From assembly GCA_903921135.1 (NCBI GenBank), contig CAIXOY010000407.1:1-28783 (forward strand): a stretch of DNA of 28,783 nucleotides, read 5' to 3'. Source of the stretch: an uncultured Gammaproteobacteria bacterium. Its GTDB lineage: Bacteria; Pseudomonadota; Gammaproteobacteria; Pseudomonadales; UBA5518. The position numbers were made by a program, and so were the translations under genes. Position 1 is the stretch's first letter, and the number at the start of each line of letters is the position of its first letter. The notes under the pieces were generated by a model. The model ran no database searches. It saw nothing but the letters and a program-made list of their open reading frames with translations, and had not been told where the DNA came from. This document shows, one piece after another, positions 9,844 to 18,131 of the stretch.

Positions 9844-10523
9844 TGCGGTGTCTCCGCCGGTGTTTGCTGCGGGGCCGCGCTGCCGGTGTCGGCGGCAGGC
9901 TGCGCGGGCATGGATTCCGGTGCCAGCGGCGTGACCGCGGCATCGACGATGCGGTGGTGGTACTGCTGCGCGAGTTCCTCGAGCTTGATCCTGTGGATTC
10001 CCAGGATCGGCTCGCGGTCACGGGCGGCGTCGATCACGCCCTTGTTCTTGTATCTGGCGAGCAGTTCCTCGCTGATCGAGACCAGCGTGGCGTTGTTGTT
10101 CTCGCAACCCTCGACGTGGGTCGAGACCTCGCGGTGCAGTGCCTCGAACTTCTTCGCCTCGGCATCGCGCGAGCGCGCCAGCGCCACGGCCTGCTCGTAG
10201 GACTTCTTCCACTCACCAAGGGTCGTCTGGGCCTTGCCGATCTGCGCCTCGAGCCCGGCGGCACGTTCGGTCTCGGCGGCGAGCGCGTTCTTTGCCTCTT
10301 CGAGCTCCGCCTTTCCTTCCGTGTTGTCGGCGCTCTTCGCGACCTCTGCCTTCGCTTTTTCCAGATCCGCTTTCAGCGTGGCGTTCTCGATCTGCAACTG
10401 CCGTTGTGAGGTGACGGCGGCGCGCAGCTGCTCGCGCAGGCGCGCTTCCAGCGCCTCGTCCGCGCGCACGGGCAGTGCGGCGAGCAGGGCGAGCAGCAGC
10501 GCGACGGGGGTGGATATGCGCAT
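9840..10523 (-). CDS. Periplasmic coiled-coil protein of the TPS operon, function unknown
   Basis: The protein has 227 residues. ATG 10523 is chosen because it opens a clean signal peptide (residues 1-21, hydrophobic core VALLLALLAALPV, cleavage after VRA) and has AAGGTG just upstream. A long Ala/Glu/Lys/Gln coiled coil spans about 22-135. A conserved-looking block starting CENNNATLVSISEELLARY follows (140-158), and the end is Pro/Ala/Gln-rich (about 198-227). There is a single mature cysteine (C140). It lies 14 bases after the porin gene and overlaps the YbjN-like gene by 4 bases. It could be a periplasmic scaffold or chaperone guiding TpsA to TpsB, or a spacer linking inner and outer membranes. 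No specific family is recognised. Confidence 0.85.
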   Translation of the reverse strand: MRISTPVALLLALLAALPVRADEALEARLREQLRAAVTSQRQLQIENATLKADLEKAKAEVAKSADNTEGKAELEEAKNALAAETERAAGLEAQIGKAQTTLGEWKKSYEQAVALARSRDAEAKKFEALHREVSTHVEGCENNNATLVSISEELLARYKNKGVIDAARDREPILGIHRIKLEELAQQYHHRIVDAAVTPLAPESMPAQPAADTGSAAPQQTPAETPQ

Positions 10524-10537
10524 CACCTTGTCCTGCC

Positions 10538-12370
10538 TCAGAAGCGCGCGTTCAGATCGAGGAAGAGCACGTCGATCGCAAGCGGCGCACCGGTCACCTC
10601 GGTCGCACTCAGCCAGCGCGCGCTCAGCCACGCGTTGTGGGCGATGCCGTAGGCGCCGCCCAGGTGATAGCCCTTGGCGTTGGTGCCGCCGAGGTGGAAA
10701 TCCGAATCCGTGAAGGCATCGACCAGGGCGTCGCTCTCCAGGCGGCGGTAACCGGCGAAGACGTTCCACTGCCCGCGCTCGGCGATCTTCGGCACGCCCC
10801 ACAGCACGTTCAGCAGGAAGGCGCGGTTGCCGCCATCGAAGGGCGGGCTGCAGCCGGGATCGGCGGCCGGACAGGGCCCGAAATTGTTCACCGGCACCAG
10901 CTTGCGCACATCGCCCTCGTCGTAGCCGAAGTTGTAGGCGAGGTCAGCGTCCACGATCAGGTGCTGACCATTGCGCAGCCGACGGTCGATGCGGGTGGTG
11001 AGATCCAGTACGCGGAACTCCGATGCCAACCCGAAGTACTGGTAGGTGGGATCCGTTGGCGCCAGCACCACGAGGTCCCGCAAACCGAACAGCGTATTGC
11101 CGCGCTGCATGAACAGCGGGCGGCTGCCGTCCGAATCACAGGAAATGGTAGTGGCAGGCGCGTAGCAGGGCGAGGAAAGCTCGCCTTCCACATCCACGAA
11201 GTCGTAGAACGCCAGCGCCGAACGGACCGAGAGTTTGTCGCTGAACTGCCACTCCACACCGGTCTGCGCGCCCAGCAGCCATTTGTCGCGGCTGTTGCCC
11301 TTCTGCAGGCTGGTCGAGGGATAGTTGAATTCGGTGTTCTCGAGGCTGAACACGCCGAGCGTGGTGTGCTGCACCAGTGATTCGCGCCAGGGGCGCTTGT
11401 GCTGCAGCGCGATGCCGTCGAAGCCGAGGTCCTCGTCCCACACGAGCTCGGTGGAGAGCCAGGGGTTGGGCATGCGCCCGCCCCAGAGCGAGAGCGACTC
11501 GTCGGGGCGGTAATTCATGTAGGCCCGGTCGATGACGAAGCTCTGCTTGTTGAAGCTGTTGCCGAGCGTCTGGTTGGTCGAGACCGGGTTGGTGGCGTTG
11601 CCGGTGGAGAAACGGAACCCCACCGAGAAACTGTCCGAGACGTTCGCGAGCAGGCCGAGCCTTGCGCGGTAACGCGGCTGCTGGCGATCCTCGGTGCTGT
11701 TGTAGACCGGAAAGCTGAGCGGCTGCCCCACCGGCGGGTTGGTGTTCAGCGGCGAACCCGCATTCACCGCCTGGAAGTTGATGAACTGCGGGCTGTTGGA
11801 GGGATCGAGGTAATCGAACTCCTGGCGCAGCCGCACATCGCCGTCGAGTTGCATGGACTTCACCCACGCCGGAAGGCTGAAGGGCTGTGCCCAGTTTTCT
11901 TCGCGGGCGGTGGCGAGCACTTCGTCGCGCACTTCGGCACGCAGGCGCTTCTTCTCGGACTCCGGGATGTAGACCACGCGCACGCGGCCCTTGGGATCGG
12001 CCACCGGCGGTTGCGCGCGCGCGGCGGCGGCCACGCTGGTATCGGCTTTGGCGGCCGACGCGGCCTGCTCGTCGCGCAGCCTGCGGATCAGGCGGTCCGC
12101 GTCCTCGGGTGCCAGCGCGAAGCGCTCGGCGAGCAAGCGGATCAGCTCTTCCGTGACCGTCTCCTGCGCAGCGGTGGCACTGCCGGCAGCGGCGTTGGCG
12201 CCGGGGCGCACGAAGGTTTCGGACAGCGTGCTCTCGGCACGCGCCGGGGCGCCAAGCGCGAGTAGCGGCAAGACCGCGAGCGCGATGCACCGCGCGAGCG
12301 GGGCTCGCACGCGCGCTGTGGAGGACGCCTCCGGCGTACAGGCCGGCACTGCAGGGAACGGGTGTTTCAT
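10538..12370 (-). CDS. Putative outer-membrane porin-like beta-barrel protein
   Basis: The protein has 610 residues from ATG 12370, which shares one base with the upstream stop (TGATG). A signal peptide has its hydrophobic core at about 28-41 and probable cleavage after APARA (45). A short helical region follows (about 70-105, 135-158), then a long series of alternating, aromatic-rich strands (about 175-610) ending in ...LDLNARF, the C-terminal Phe usual for barrels inserted by the BAM machinery. This fits the putative porin (Porin_5-like) group often found near ExbB/ExbD/TonB-like genes. Four mature cysteines occur as two close pairs, C402/C411 and C500/C507, probably in surface loops. Within the operon it may be a second outer-membrane partner of the TonB-like protein or a surface anchor for TpsA. 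It could equally be a passive channel. Confidence 0.85.
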   Translation of the reverse strand: MKHPFPAVPACTPEASSTARVRAPLARCIALAVLPLLALGAPARAESTLSETFVRPGANAAAGSATAAQETVTEELIRLLAERFALAPEDADRLIRRLRDEQAASAAKADTSVAAAARAQPPVADPKGRVRVVYIPESEKKRLRAEVRDEVLATAREENWAQPFSLPAWVKSMQLDGDVRLRQEFDYLDPSNSPQFINFQAVNAGSPLNTNPPVGQPLSFPVYNSTEDRQQPRYRARLGLLANVSDSFSVGFRFSTGNATNPVSTNQTLGNSFNKQSFVIDRAYMNYRPDESLSLWGGRMPNPWLSTELVWDEDLGFDGIALQHKRPWRESLVQHTTLGVFSLENTEFNYPSTSLQKGNSRDKWLLGAQTGVEWQFSDKLSVRSALAFYDFVDVEGELSSPCYAPATTISCDSDGSRPLFMQRGNTLFGLRDLVVLAPTDPTYQYFGLASEFRVLDLTTRIDRRLRNGQHLIVDADLAYNFGYDEGDVRKLVPVNNFGPCPAADPGCSPPFDGGNRAFLLNVLWGVPKIAERGQWNVFAGYRRLESDALVDAFTDSDFHLGGTNAKGYHLGGAYGIAHNAWLSARWLSATEVTGAPLAIDVLFLDLNARF

Positions 12371-13041
12371 CAGGAGGTACTCACGCGCAAGACCACCGGT
12401 TGCGGCATGCCTTTCGGCGGGCCATCGGCAAGTTTTTCCATGGCCATCAGGCTGCTCTCGAGGAGCTTGTCGATCTCGGCGTCGCCAGTGGACGTCTCGA
12501 TCTCCACGCGCTGCGTGCTGCCATCGGGCTCGAACCAGAGCTTCACTGTCACGCGGAAGCGCGAGGCGCGCAGGCGGCTCTGGCGCTCCACCGATTGCTG
12601 CGCCTTCTGCTGCACCATCGCGGCATAGCGAGCGAAGGGGCTGCCGCCACCGCCACCGGCTCCGCCAAGGTACTCGCCGCCACCGGGCCGGCCTGCCAGA
12701 CCGAAGGCATCACCCGGCCCTTCTCCTGCCGCATCGAGCGCGGGCGGTCCGGGCGGCGGCTCGGACTCCGGCTCCGGCGGCGCATCCAGAGGTTTGAATT
12801 CCTGCTTCATCTTCGGCTGCTCGATCTTCGGCGGCGGCGGTGGGGGTGGCGGCGGAGGCGGCGGCGGGGGCTGCACCAGTCGCAGCTTCACCACCTCCTG
12901 CGCGGGCTTGCGGCTGCTCTTCGAGGAACCCGAGACCATGAAGAAAATCGCCACGCAGATCAGCACCACCACGGCGGTGATGCCAACCCCCGGCGCCCAG
13001 CGGCGCCAGCCGGTGGGCTTGTCCTCGTCGTCGTCGATCAC
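12370..13041 (-). CDS. TonB-like energy transducer with 14-proline tract
   Basis: The start is placed at GTG 13041, giving 223 residues and a 16-base gap from exbD. Upstream in-frame residues do not look like protein and overlap exbD. The N-terminus is acidic (VIDDDEDK). One membrane segment (about 18-38, GVGITAVVVLICVAIFFMV) is followed by an uninterrupted run of 14 prolines (about 58-71), a Pro/Glu and then Gly-rich linker (about 80-140), and a C-terminal domain (about 158-223) with alternating strands around RFRVTVKLWFEPDGS. The architecture (N-in anchor, Pro-rich periplasmic spacer, small C-terminal alpha/beta domain) is that of TonB or TolA proteins. Immediate linkage to exbB and exbD supports a role transmitting proton-motive force to an outer-membrane partner, here perhaps TpsB or the adjacent porin-like protein. 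A canonical TonB C-terminal YP motif is not evident. Confidence 0.85.
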   Translation of the reverse strand: MIDDDEDKPTGWRRWAPGVGITAVVVLICVAIFFMVSGSSKSSRKPAQEVVKLRLVQPPPPPPPPPPPPPPKIEQPKMKQEFKPLDAPPEPESEPPPGPPALDAAGEGPGDAFGLAGRPGGGEYLGGAGGGGGSPFARYAAMVQQKAQQSVERQSRLRASRFRVTVKLWFEPDGSTQRVEIETSTGDAEIDKLLESSLMAMEKLADGPPKGMPQPVVLRVSTS

Positions 13042-13057
13042 TGCCGCAACCGCTTCG

Positions 13058-13459
13058 TCACTTGACCAGTTTCTGCGTGACCAGGCCGAGCTGGGTGATG
13101 TCCAGCTCTCCCAGCAGCGCGAGCACATCGATCACGTGCTGGTATTGCGTGGTGCCGTCGCCGCGCACGATCACGGGAACATCGGGCATCTCGGCCTTCT
13201 TCTGCTGCAGGCGGTCGGAGAGTTCCGGCATGGTCACCGGCACCGCATCCATGAAGATCTTGCCTTCGTTGTTGATGGTGATCGCCACCGTCTTCGGCTT
13301 CGAGAGACTCGGCTGGTCGCTCGCCTTCGGCAGGTTCACTTTCACGCCCTGCACTGCTGCCGTGGTCATGATGATGAAGATCACCATCAGCACGTAGGCA
13401 AGGTCGAGCATGGGCGTGATGTTGATGTCGTCGTAGGCCTTGTCTTCCTGCAGTTGCAT
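13058..13459 (-). CDS. exbD: ExbD/TolR-type proton channel subunit
   Basis: The protein has 133 residues, close to normal ExbD size (about 140). A short cytoplasmic N-terminus with INITPMLDLAYVLMVIFII precedes a single membrane helix. D19 in PMLDLAYVLM is the conserved membrane aspartate used for proton transfer in ExbD and TolR. The rest is the periplasmic domain (about 42-133) with the family strand pattern (VAITINNEGKIFMD.., PDVPVIVRGDG..). It begins 10 bases after the exbB stop and is followed by the TonB-like gene, reproducing an exbB-exbD-tonB order inside a two-partner secretion operon. It should form the inner-membrane motor with the upstream ExbB. Confidence 0.95.
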   Translation of the reverse strand: MQLQEDKAYDDINITPMLDLAYVLMVIFIIMTTAAVQGVKVNLPKASDQPSLSKPKTVAITINNEGKIFMDAVPVTMPELSDRLQQKKAEMPDVPVIVRGDGTTQYQHVIDVLALLGELDITQLGLVTQKLVK

Positions 13460-13469
13460 GTCGGTGTAC

Positions 13470-15317
13470 TCAGTGGGCTGCCGCGGGGTCGCTGTAGTTC
13501 TCGGCCATCCGTGTGACCAGCGTGTCGACGAATACCTGCATCTGCGCGGTTGTTTCCTTGTTCCGGGTGATCAGGTAGTTGTATCCGAACAGGGAGGGGA
13601 TCGCGACGAAGAGGCCGGTGACGGTGGCAGCAAGCGCCGCCGAGATGCCGGGCGCGATGGCGTTGATGTTCACGTCGCCGGCCGCGGCCACGCCGGCGAA
13701 GGTGATCATCACGCCCACCACCGTGCCGAGCAGCCCGATGAACGGCCCGCCGGAGATGGCGATGGTGAGCAGCACCAGCAGGCTGCCGAGCGACTGCACC
13801 TCGCGCACGAGGCGCGAATCGATGGTGGCGCGGATGGCCTCGATGGACTGCGGAGAGAGATAGCCCTTCAGCATCCCGTGGTTGTCGACGGAGAGACGCT
13901 GGCGCATCTCCTCGACACCGTCGCGGAAGATGTGCAGCAAGGGCGAGGTCTGCAGCAGCAGGCGGTCTTTGGCCGGGAGCTTGCCGGTCTTGGCGTCCTT
14001 CGAGGTGCTGCGCTCCAGCGCGAGGAAATCGCCCGCGCTCTCGCGGAAAAGCTGCATGAAGATCGCGTTCGATGCGGTAACGCGCGAGCTCTGCCGCGCC
14101 TTGATCCACATCACGTACCAGCTGATCACCATCATGATGATGCAGATGACGATCACGGCCCATCCGTCGACCGTGAGCGAGGAAAGGATGATGCCGATGT
14201 AGCCCGAGTGCGACTGCCCCTCGTCCACGCCGAACTGCACCATCTGGTCGCTGGGGCCCTGGTTGCCGGCCACGATGCGCAGGTAGCCTGCATCGCGCGC
14301 GACTTTCGCCACCTGGATCTCGTCGATTTCCCCGCTGAAACCCTGCACCACCGGGCCACCCGGCAGGTCCACCCGGCCACCGGCAACGGCAGCGCTGGCA
14401 AGCGCGGGTACGGGAGTCTGCAGCACGGGCCCCGCCACGCCATCCACGTAGATGGTCAGCGCCTCGGCCGTGGCCACCAGCGCGATGTGGTGCCATTCGG
14501 TGTCGGGCAGTGCGCTTGCGGGATCGCTGCGCAGCACCTCGCCGATGTCGTTCGAGATCTCGACATAGGGCGCGCCGCTCGCCAGACCGAGCTCGAGGCT
14601 GCCGGTGACGTCACGCTGCGAATAGAGCACGCCGGAGGAGCCTGCCGCCGCGGGCTTCACCCACATCGACACCGTGAGCGTGCCGCCTGCGGCGACATTC
14701 AGCGAGGCGGATGCCGGCAGCGCGAGAACGGACTGCCCGTTGAAGCCGGCGGCACCGCCGACCAGCCCGCCTTCCACGGACGTGAAGGTGGCGGTGGCGT
14801 TGTTCTTGTACGAGGAGGCATCGACGGCCGGCGCCCCCACCTCGCTCAGGTGGTAGACCAGCGTCTGACCGGAATCGAAGGTGGCGGCAGCTTCGTCACC
14901 GCTACCCACATCGGGGTTGCCGTAGTACATCCAGATCTTCACCGGCGCGCCCGCCGCAAGCTGCGGCAACTGCACCCACACGAAGCCCATGTTGAAGACG
15001 GCGTCGAATTTCTCGATGTGGTACTTGAGCGGCGTCTTGTCATCTTCCGTGGTGAAGCGGATGTCCGAGCCGTCCGGCTTCACGTCCTGGAAGGCGAGCA
15101 CGCCCTCGTGCAGGCGGATCAGCACCGGCACATTGGTGAGCGCGGTGCCCGCGGGGAGATCCGCAGGCGCCGTGATGCTGATTTCCTTGCGGAAGGACCA
15201 CTCGCCGTTCCACCACGCGAGTGCGGTGCCTGGCAACGCAAGCAGCAGCGCGAGGAGCGCGCCTGTGCCGTGGCGCAGGCGGGAGCGGGAGGACGAAGCG
15301 GCGATGGCAGACATCAT
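13470..15317 (-). CDS. exbB: ExbB/TolQ proton channel fused to periplasmic DUF2341 and LamG-like domains
   Basis: The product is about 615 residues, far longer than ordinary ExbB (about 240). ATG 15317 is preferred because GAAGG lies 8-9 bases upstream; ATG 15323 is too close to that site. Numbering here counts from the 15323 codon. A signal peptide (to about 36) is followed by WWNGEWSFRKEI.. typical of DUF2341 (about 37-150), then a LamG/concanavalin-like jelly-roll (about 152-345, with LTVSMWVKP and IYVDGVAG). The ExbB portion starts near 380 with three membrane helices at about 386-408, 512-542 and 555-583. Family signatures include GLLGTVVGVM and TGLFVAIPSLFGY. The fusion places a possible carbohydrate- or protein-binding module in the periplasm attached to the motor. 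It lies 11 bases after tpsB and 10 before exbD. Confidence 0.93.
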   Translation of the reverse strand: MMSAIAASSSRSRLRHGTGALLALLLALPGTALAWWNGEWSFRKEISITAPADLPAGTALTNVPVLIRLHEGVLAFQDVKPDGSDIRFTTEDDKTPLKYHIEKFDAVFNMGFVWVQLPQLAAGAPVKIWMYYGNPDVGSGDEAAATFDSGQTLVYHLSEVGAPAVDASSYKNNATATFTSVEGGLVGGAAGFNGQSVLALPASASLNVAAGGTLTVSMWVKPAAAGSSGVLYSQRDVTGSLELGLASGAPYVEISNDIGEVLRSDPASALPDTEWHHIALVATAEALTIYVDGVAGPVLQTPVPALASAAVAGGRVDLPGGPVVQGFSGEIDEIQVAKVARDAGYLRIVAGNQGPSDQMVQFGVDEGQSHSGYIGIILSSLTVDGWAVIVICIIMMVISWYVMWIKARQSSRVTASNAIFMQLFRESAGDFLALERSTSKDAKTGKLPAKDRLLLQTSPLLHIFRDGVEEMRQRLSVDNHGMLKGYLSPQSIEAIRATIDSRLVREVQSLGSLLVLLTIAISGGPFIGLLGTVVGVMITFAGVAAAGDVNINAIAPGISAALAATVTGLFVAIPSLFGYNYLITRNKETTAQMQVFVDTLVTRMAENYSDPAAAH

Positions 15318-15328
15318 GTGCATTACCT

Positions 15329-16930
15329 TCAGAAAGAGGTCCAGACCCGGAACAGCACGCGGTCCGATCCGGCTTCGGTGGAGGGTCCGTCCTCGAGGAC
15401 GCGCGCCCAGTCGAGCACGCCGTTGAAATAGGAATAGAGCTGCAGATTGAGGCCGGCACCGACGCTCAGGAGCTCGGTGGTGTCCGGGGTGCTGTTGTCG
15501 GGCAAGGGGCCCTGCAGGCGCAGACGCGCCGCATCCACGAAGGCGAACACGCGCAATTCGCGGATGGGGCTGCTGCCGCCGGGGATTTTCAACTGCTCGC
15601 CGATCGAGGGGCTGCGCAGTTCCAGGGTGCCAGAGAGCCCGTAATCACCGAGCCCCTCGGCCTCGAGATAGCCGCGCGCGCTGTCCATGCCGCCCGCGCT
15701 GATCTGCTCGTTGGAGATCAGCGGCTGGTCCGTGATCTGCCCCGACACTCGCGCGTAGAGCTGCGCGCCGTTGTCGAAATCATGGAGGTCGGAGAGGCTG
15801 GAGCGCAGATAGAACATCTGGCCGCGCGCCGAGAAACGGTTCAGCTGGATGGTGCTGGTGTCGCTGCCGAGTTGCGGCGAGGCAAAGGTAAGCGTGGTGT
15901 CGGACTGCACCAGATCCTTTTCGCCGCGGTAGAGCACCGAGTAGCCGAGCGTGATCGGGAAGTACTTCACGGGCGTCAGGAAATCCGCGCTGCCGAGCAG
16001 CGTGGTGGTGTCGAAATCCTTGTAGCCCACGCCTACCGACACCGAAGGATAAAAGCCCTCGGACCCTTCGAGCTGGCGGATGCCGAAGAGGCTCACGCTC
16101 GTGCCGCTGCCGAGCACGTTGATACCGCCGACGGTCGAGACATCGCTGTCGGTGTTCAGCACATTCAGCATCATGTTCCACTGGCTTTTGCCCAGCCGCG
16201 CGAGATAGGTGCCGAACATCACCTTCGCATCGTCGGGGTTCTGCGGCGCCGTCTGGAAAGAGAGCGAGAGACTGTGACCGCGCTGGAACAGGTTGTCGTA
16301 GGAGAGGCTCGCCAGTGAGCGCAGCTCGCTGGTGTCCTGGCTGTAGCGGTTGTTCAGTTCCAGCCAGCCGTGGAGCGGGAGTTTGTCGTCCACCACCAGA
16401 TCGACATCGACGGTACCGGGGCGCGTGCCGGCCTTCAGCGCGGGCGTCACGCGGCGGTCGGCCTGCTGGTTGAGCGCAATGATGTTTTTCTGGACTTCAT
16501 CGAAATCGGGCACCGTGCCCTCGGCCAGCGCGGGGGCGCCGTCGCGGATGCGGTCGAGGGAATGGAAGCGCGAGCCCACCACCGTGAGGTGTCCGACGCG
16601 CCCTTCCTCTACCTTGAGCTGCACCACGCCATCGGCGGCGCTCTGGCGGGGAATGGTCACGGCCACGGTCTTGTAACCGCGGTCGCGATAGACAAGCTCC
16701 AGGGCGGCCCTTGCCTTGTCCACGTCCTCCGCGGTGCGCGAGGGCCCGAGGAAAGGCATCACGGTGCTCTCGACGAGTTCGTCCTCGAGGACCGTGTTCC
16801 CGTCGACCACGAACTCCCAGATATCGACCGTGGGAGCCGCCGTTGCCGGGGCATCCGCAGCCAGCACGGCGCACGGAGACGCCGCGAGGGCTCCGATGCA
16901 GAACGCGCCGATGAGGGATGACCGGAACAC
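15329..16930 (-). CDS. TpsB outer-membrane translocator of a two-partner secretion system (FhaC/ShlB/HecB family)
   Basis: The protein has 533 residues, near the family norm of about 550. GTG 16930 is chosen because GGAAGAG sits six bases upstream and the frame opens with a good signal peptide (FRSSLIGAFCIGALAASPCAV, cleavage near 25). Two POTRA domains follow, about 36-109 (DIWEFVVDGNTVLEDELVE...) and about 112-184. A 16-strand-type barrel runs from about 187 to the terminal Phe. SARGYLEAEGLGDYG at 417-431 matches the conserved RGY element of loop 6 that reaches into the FhaC pore. Its substrate is almost certainly the TpsA encoded last in the same operon, although six genes and nearly 6 kb separate the two. 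In simple TPS loci the pair is adjacent. Confidence 0.95.
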   Translation of the reverse strand: MFRSSLIGAFCIGALAASPCAVLAADAPATAAPTVDIWEFVVDGNTVLEDELVESTVMPFLGPSRTAEDVDKARAALELVYRDRGYKTVAVTIPRQSAADGVVQLKVEEGRVGHLTVVGSRFHSLDRIRDGAPALAEGTVPDFDEVQKNIIALNQQADRRVTPALKAGTRPGTVDVDLVVDDKLPLHGWLELNNRYSQDTSELRSLASLSYDNLFQRGHSLSLSFQTAPQNPDDAKVMFGTYLARLGKSQWNMMLNVLNTDSDVSTVGGINVLGSGTSVSLFGIRQLEGSEGFYPSVSVGVGYKDFDTTTLLGSADFLTPVKYFPITLGYSVLYRGEKDLVQSDTTLTFASPQLGSDTSTIQLNRFSARGQMFYLRSSLSDLHDFDNGAQLYARVSGQITDQPLISNEQISAGGMDSARGYLEAEGLGDYGLSGTLELRSPSIGEQLKIPGGSSPIRELRVFAFVDAARLRLQGPLPDNSTPDTTELLSVGAGLNLQLYSYFNGVLDWARVLEDGPSTEAGSDRVLFRVWTSF

Positions 16931-16936
16931 GGGATA

Positions 16937-16943
16937 CTCTTCC
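16937..16943 (-). promoter_or_regulatory. Ribosome binding site deciding the tpsB start
   Basis: On the minus strand this reads GGAAGAG, six bases before GTG 16930. It favours that GTG over the in-frame ATG codons further upstream, which would add residues unlike a signal peptide and overlap the preceding glycosyltransferase gene. The whole gap between the two genes is 16931-17009. It contains no convincing promoter boxes. Confidence 0.6.
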
Positions 16944-17009
16944 ACTGCGCCAGAGGCAAAAAAGGGTGCTGGCGACGTCGAGGAAGGATCGGGGGGCAAT
17001 GTTACAGAT

Positions 17010-18131
17010 TTATGTAGCGGCCCCCGGAGGCCGGGATGCGGCTGAGCCCGCATCTGCCACCACTGCGGCGAAACGGGAGCCGAAACCGGCGCGGTCGAAG
17101 GTCGCGACGCTGTCCCGGACGGCCTGCGGATCGAGGGATTCCTCGAGCGACTCGAAGCGCAGCATGGCCTCGAGCAGGCTGTCACAATTCTGTAGCGCGA
17201 AACCGATGCCGTTCAGGCCGTCCTGCAGGTACTCGCAGGCACCGCCCCGGGCATAGGCAATCAGCGGCGTGCCGCAGGCCATGGCCTCCACCGGCACCAT
17301 GCCGAAGTCCTCGAGCCCCGGGAACAGCAGCGCGCGCGCGCCCGCCAGCCAGTGGCGGAACTGTGCATCATCCACTTTGCCGACGAACTCGACGCAGGGC
17401 CCCGCCATCTGTTGCAGCAGCGCGCGCTGCGTGCCCTCACCCACCACCACCAGCCTGCGCCCGAGCCGCGTGGCGGCCTGCACGGCAAGCTCGTTGCGCT
17501 TGTAGCCGACCAGTTCGCCGGCCACGAGGTAATAGGGATCGCGCACCACGGGCCGCGGCCCGGCGAGGGCCGCGACCTCGACGGGCGGATGGATCACCAC
17601 GCTCTCGCGCCCGTAATAGGCCTTGATGCGCTGCGCCACGAAGGCCGAGTTGGCGACGAAGCGGTCGACGCGCCACGCGCTCGTCACGTCCCACATCCGC
17701 AGAAAAGGGGCGAAGCACGAGAGCAGGCCGCCCTTCACCGGACCGAGCTCGCGCCGGTACACACCGGCGAGATCCCAGAGGTAGCGCATCGGCGAGTGGC
17801 AGTAACAGATGTGCAGCGCATCCGGGCGCTTGATGATGCCCTTGGCCGGCCCGGACTCCGAACTGATCACGAGGTCGTAGTCCTGCAGGTCCAGATCCTC
17901 CAGGGCCTTCGGCATCAGCGGCAGGTACATGCGGTAGAGCCGCCGGGCAAAGGGCAGTCGCGCGATGAACGTCTCGCGCACACGGACACCCGGCAAGCGT
18001 TTGGCAAGCAGAGCAGGGTCGGCAACGTGGCAATACACGTCCGCGCCCGGGTAGAGCCGGAGCAACTCCTCCAGCACACGCTCGCCGCCACGCCAGGTGG
18101 TGAGCCAGTAGTGCACGATGGCGACCTTCAC
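17010..18131 (-). CDS. Glycosyltransferase family 4 (GT-B fold), WbaZ-like
   Basis: The protein has 373 residues from GTG 18131, which overlaps the upstream stop (GTGA). The N-terminal domain opens with KVAIVHYWLTTWRGGERVLEELL, the nucleotide-sugar GT4 opening seen in WbaZ-like mannosyltransferases. It also contains CYCHSPMRYLWD (about 109-120). The C-terminal donor-binding domain shows AGELVGYKRNELAVQAA (about 205-220), GEGTQRALL and the E-X7-E element EDFGMVPVEAMACGTPLIA, with E274 and E282 as the donor-binding pair of the family. It probably adds one sugar, perhaps mannose, to the lipid-linked repeat unit on the cytoplasmic face. It is the only complete glycosyltransferase in the window, so others must lie elsewhere or beyond the right edge. 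Confidence 0.93.
   Translation of the reverse strand: MKVAIVHYWLTTWRGGERVLEELLRLYPGADVYCHVADPALLAKRLPGVRVRETFIARLPFARRLYRMYLPLMPKALEDLDLQDYDLVISSESGPAKGIIKRPDALHICYCHSPMRYLWDLAGVYRRELGPVKGGLLSCFAPFLRMWDVTSAWRVDRFVANSAFVAQRIKAYYGRESVVIHPPVEVAALAGPRPVVRDPYYLVAGELVGYKRNELAVQAATRLGRRLVVVGEGTQRALLQQMAGPCVEFVGKVDDAQFRHWLAGARALLFPGLEDFGMVPVEAMACGTPLIAYARGGACEYLQDGLNGIGFALQNCDSLLEAMLRFESLEESLDPQAVRDSVATFDRAGFGSRFAAVVADAGSAASRPPGAAT

Noticed and set aside
12829..12870. GGC/CGG-rich tract as a possible microsatellite
   Set aside because: It is the coding DNA of the 14-proline run in the TonB-like protein with mixed codons; it is reported there and not as a separate repeat element.
13440..15431. Plus-strand open frame of 663 codons
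   Set aside because: It lies fully opposite the clear exbB gene and is rich in His, Arg and Glu as expected of an antisense frame.
16944..17009. Possible promoter for the TPS operon in the gap after the polysaccharide genes
   Set aside because: A few AT-rich bases (TAAATCTGTAACAT on the minus strand) are present, but no -35 box at proper spacing was found. Regulation by an alternative sigma factor cannot be judged by eye.
17021..17035. Short hairpin CCCGG-AGG-CCGGG near the end of the glycosyltransferase gene
   Set aside because: The stem is only five base pairs, lies within the coding end and is not followed by a T-run on the minus strand, so it is not a convincing terminator.
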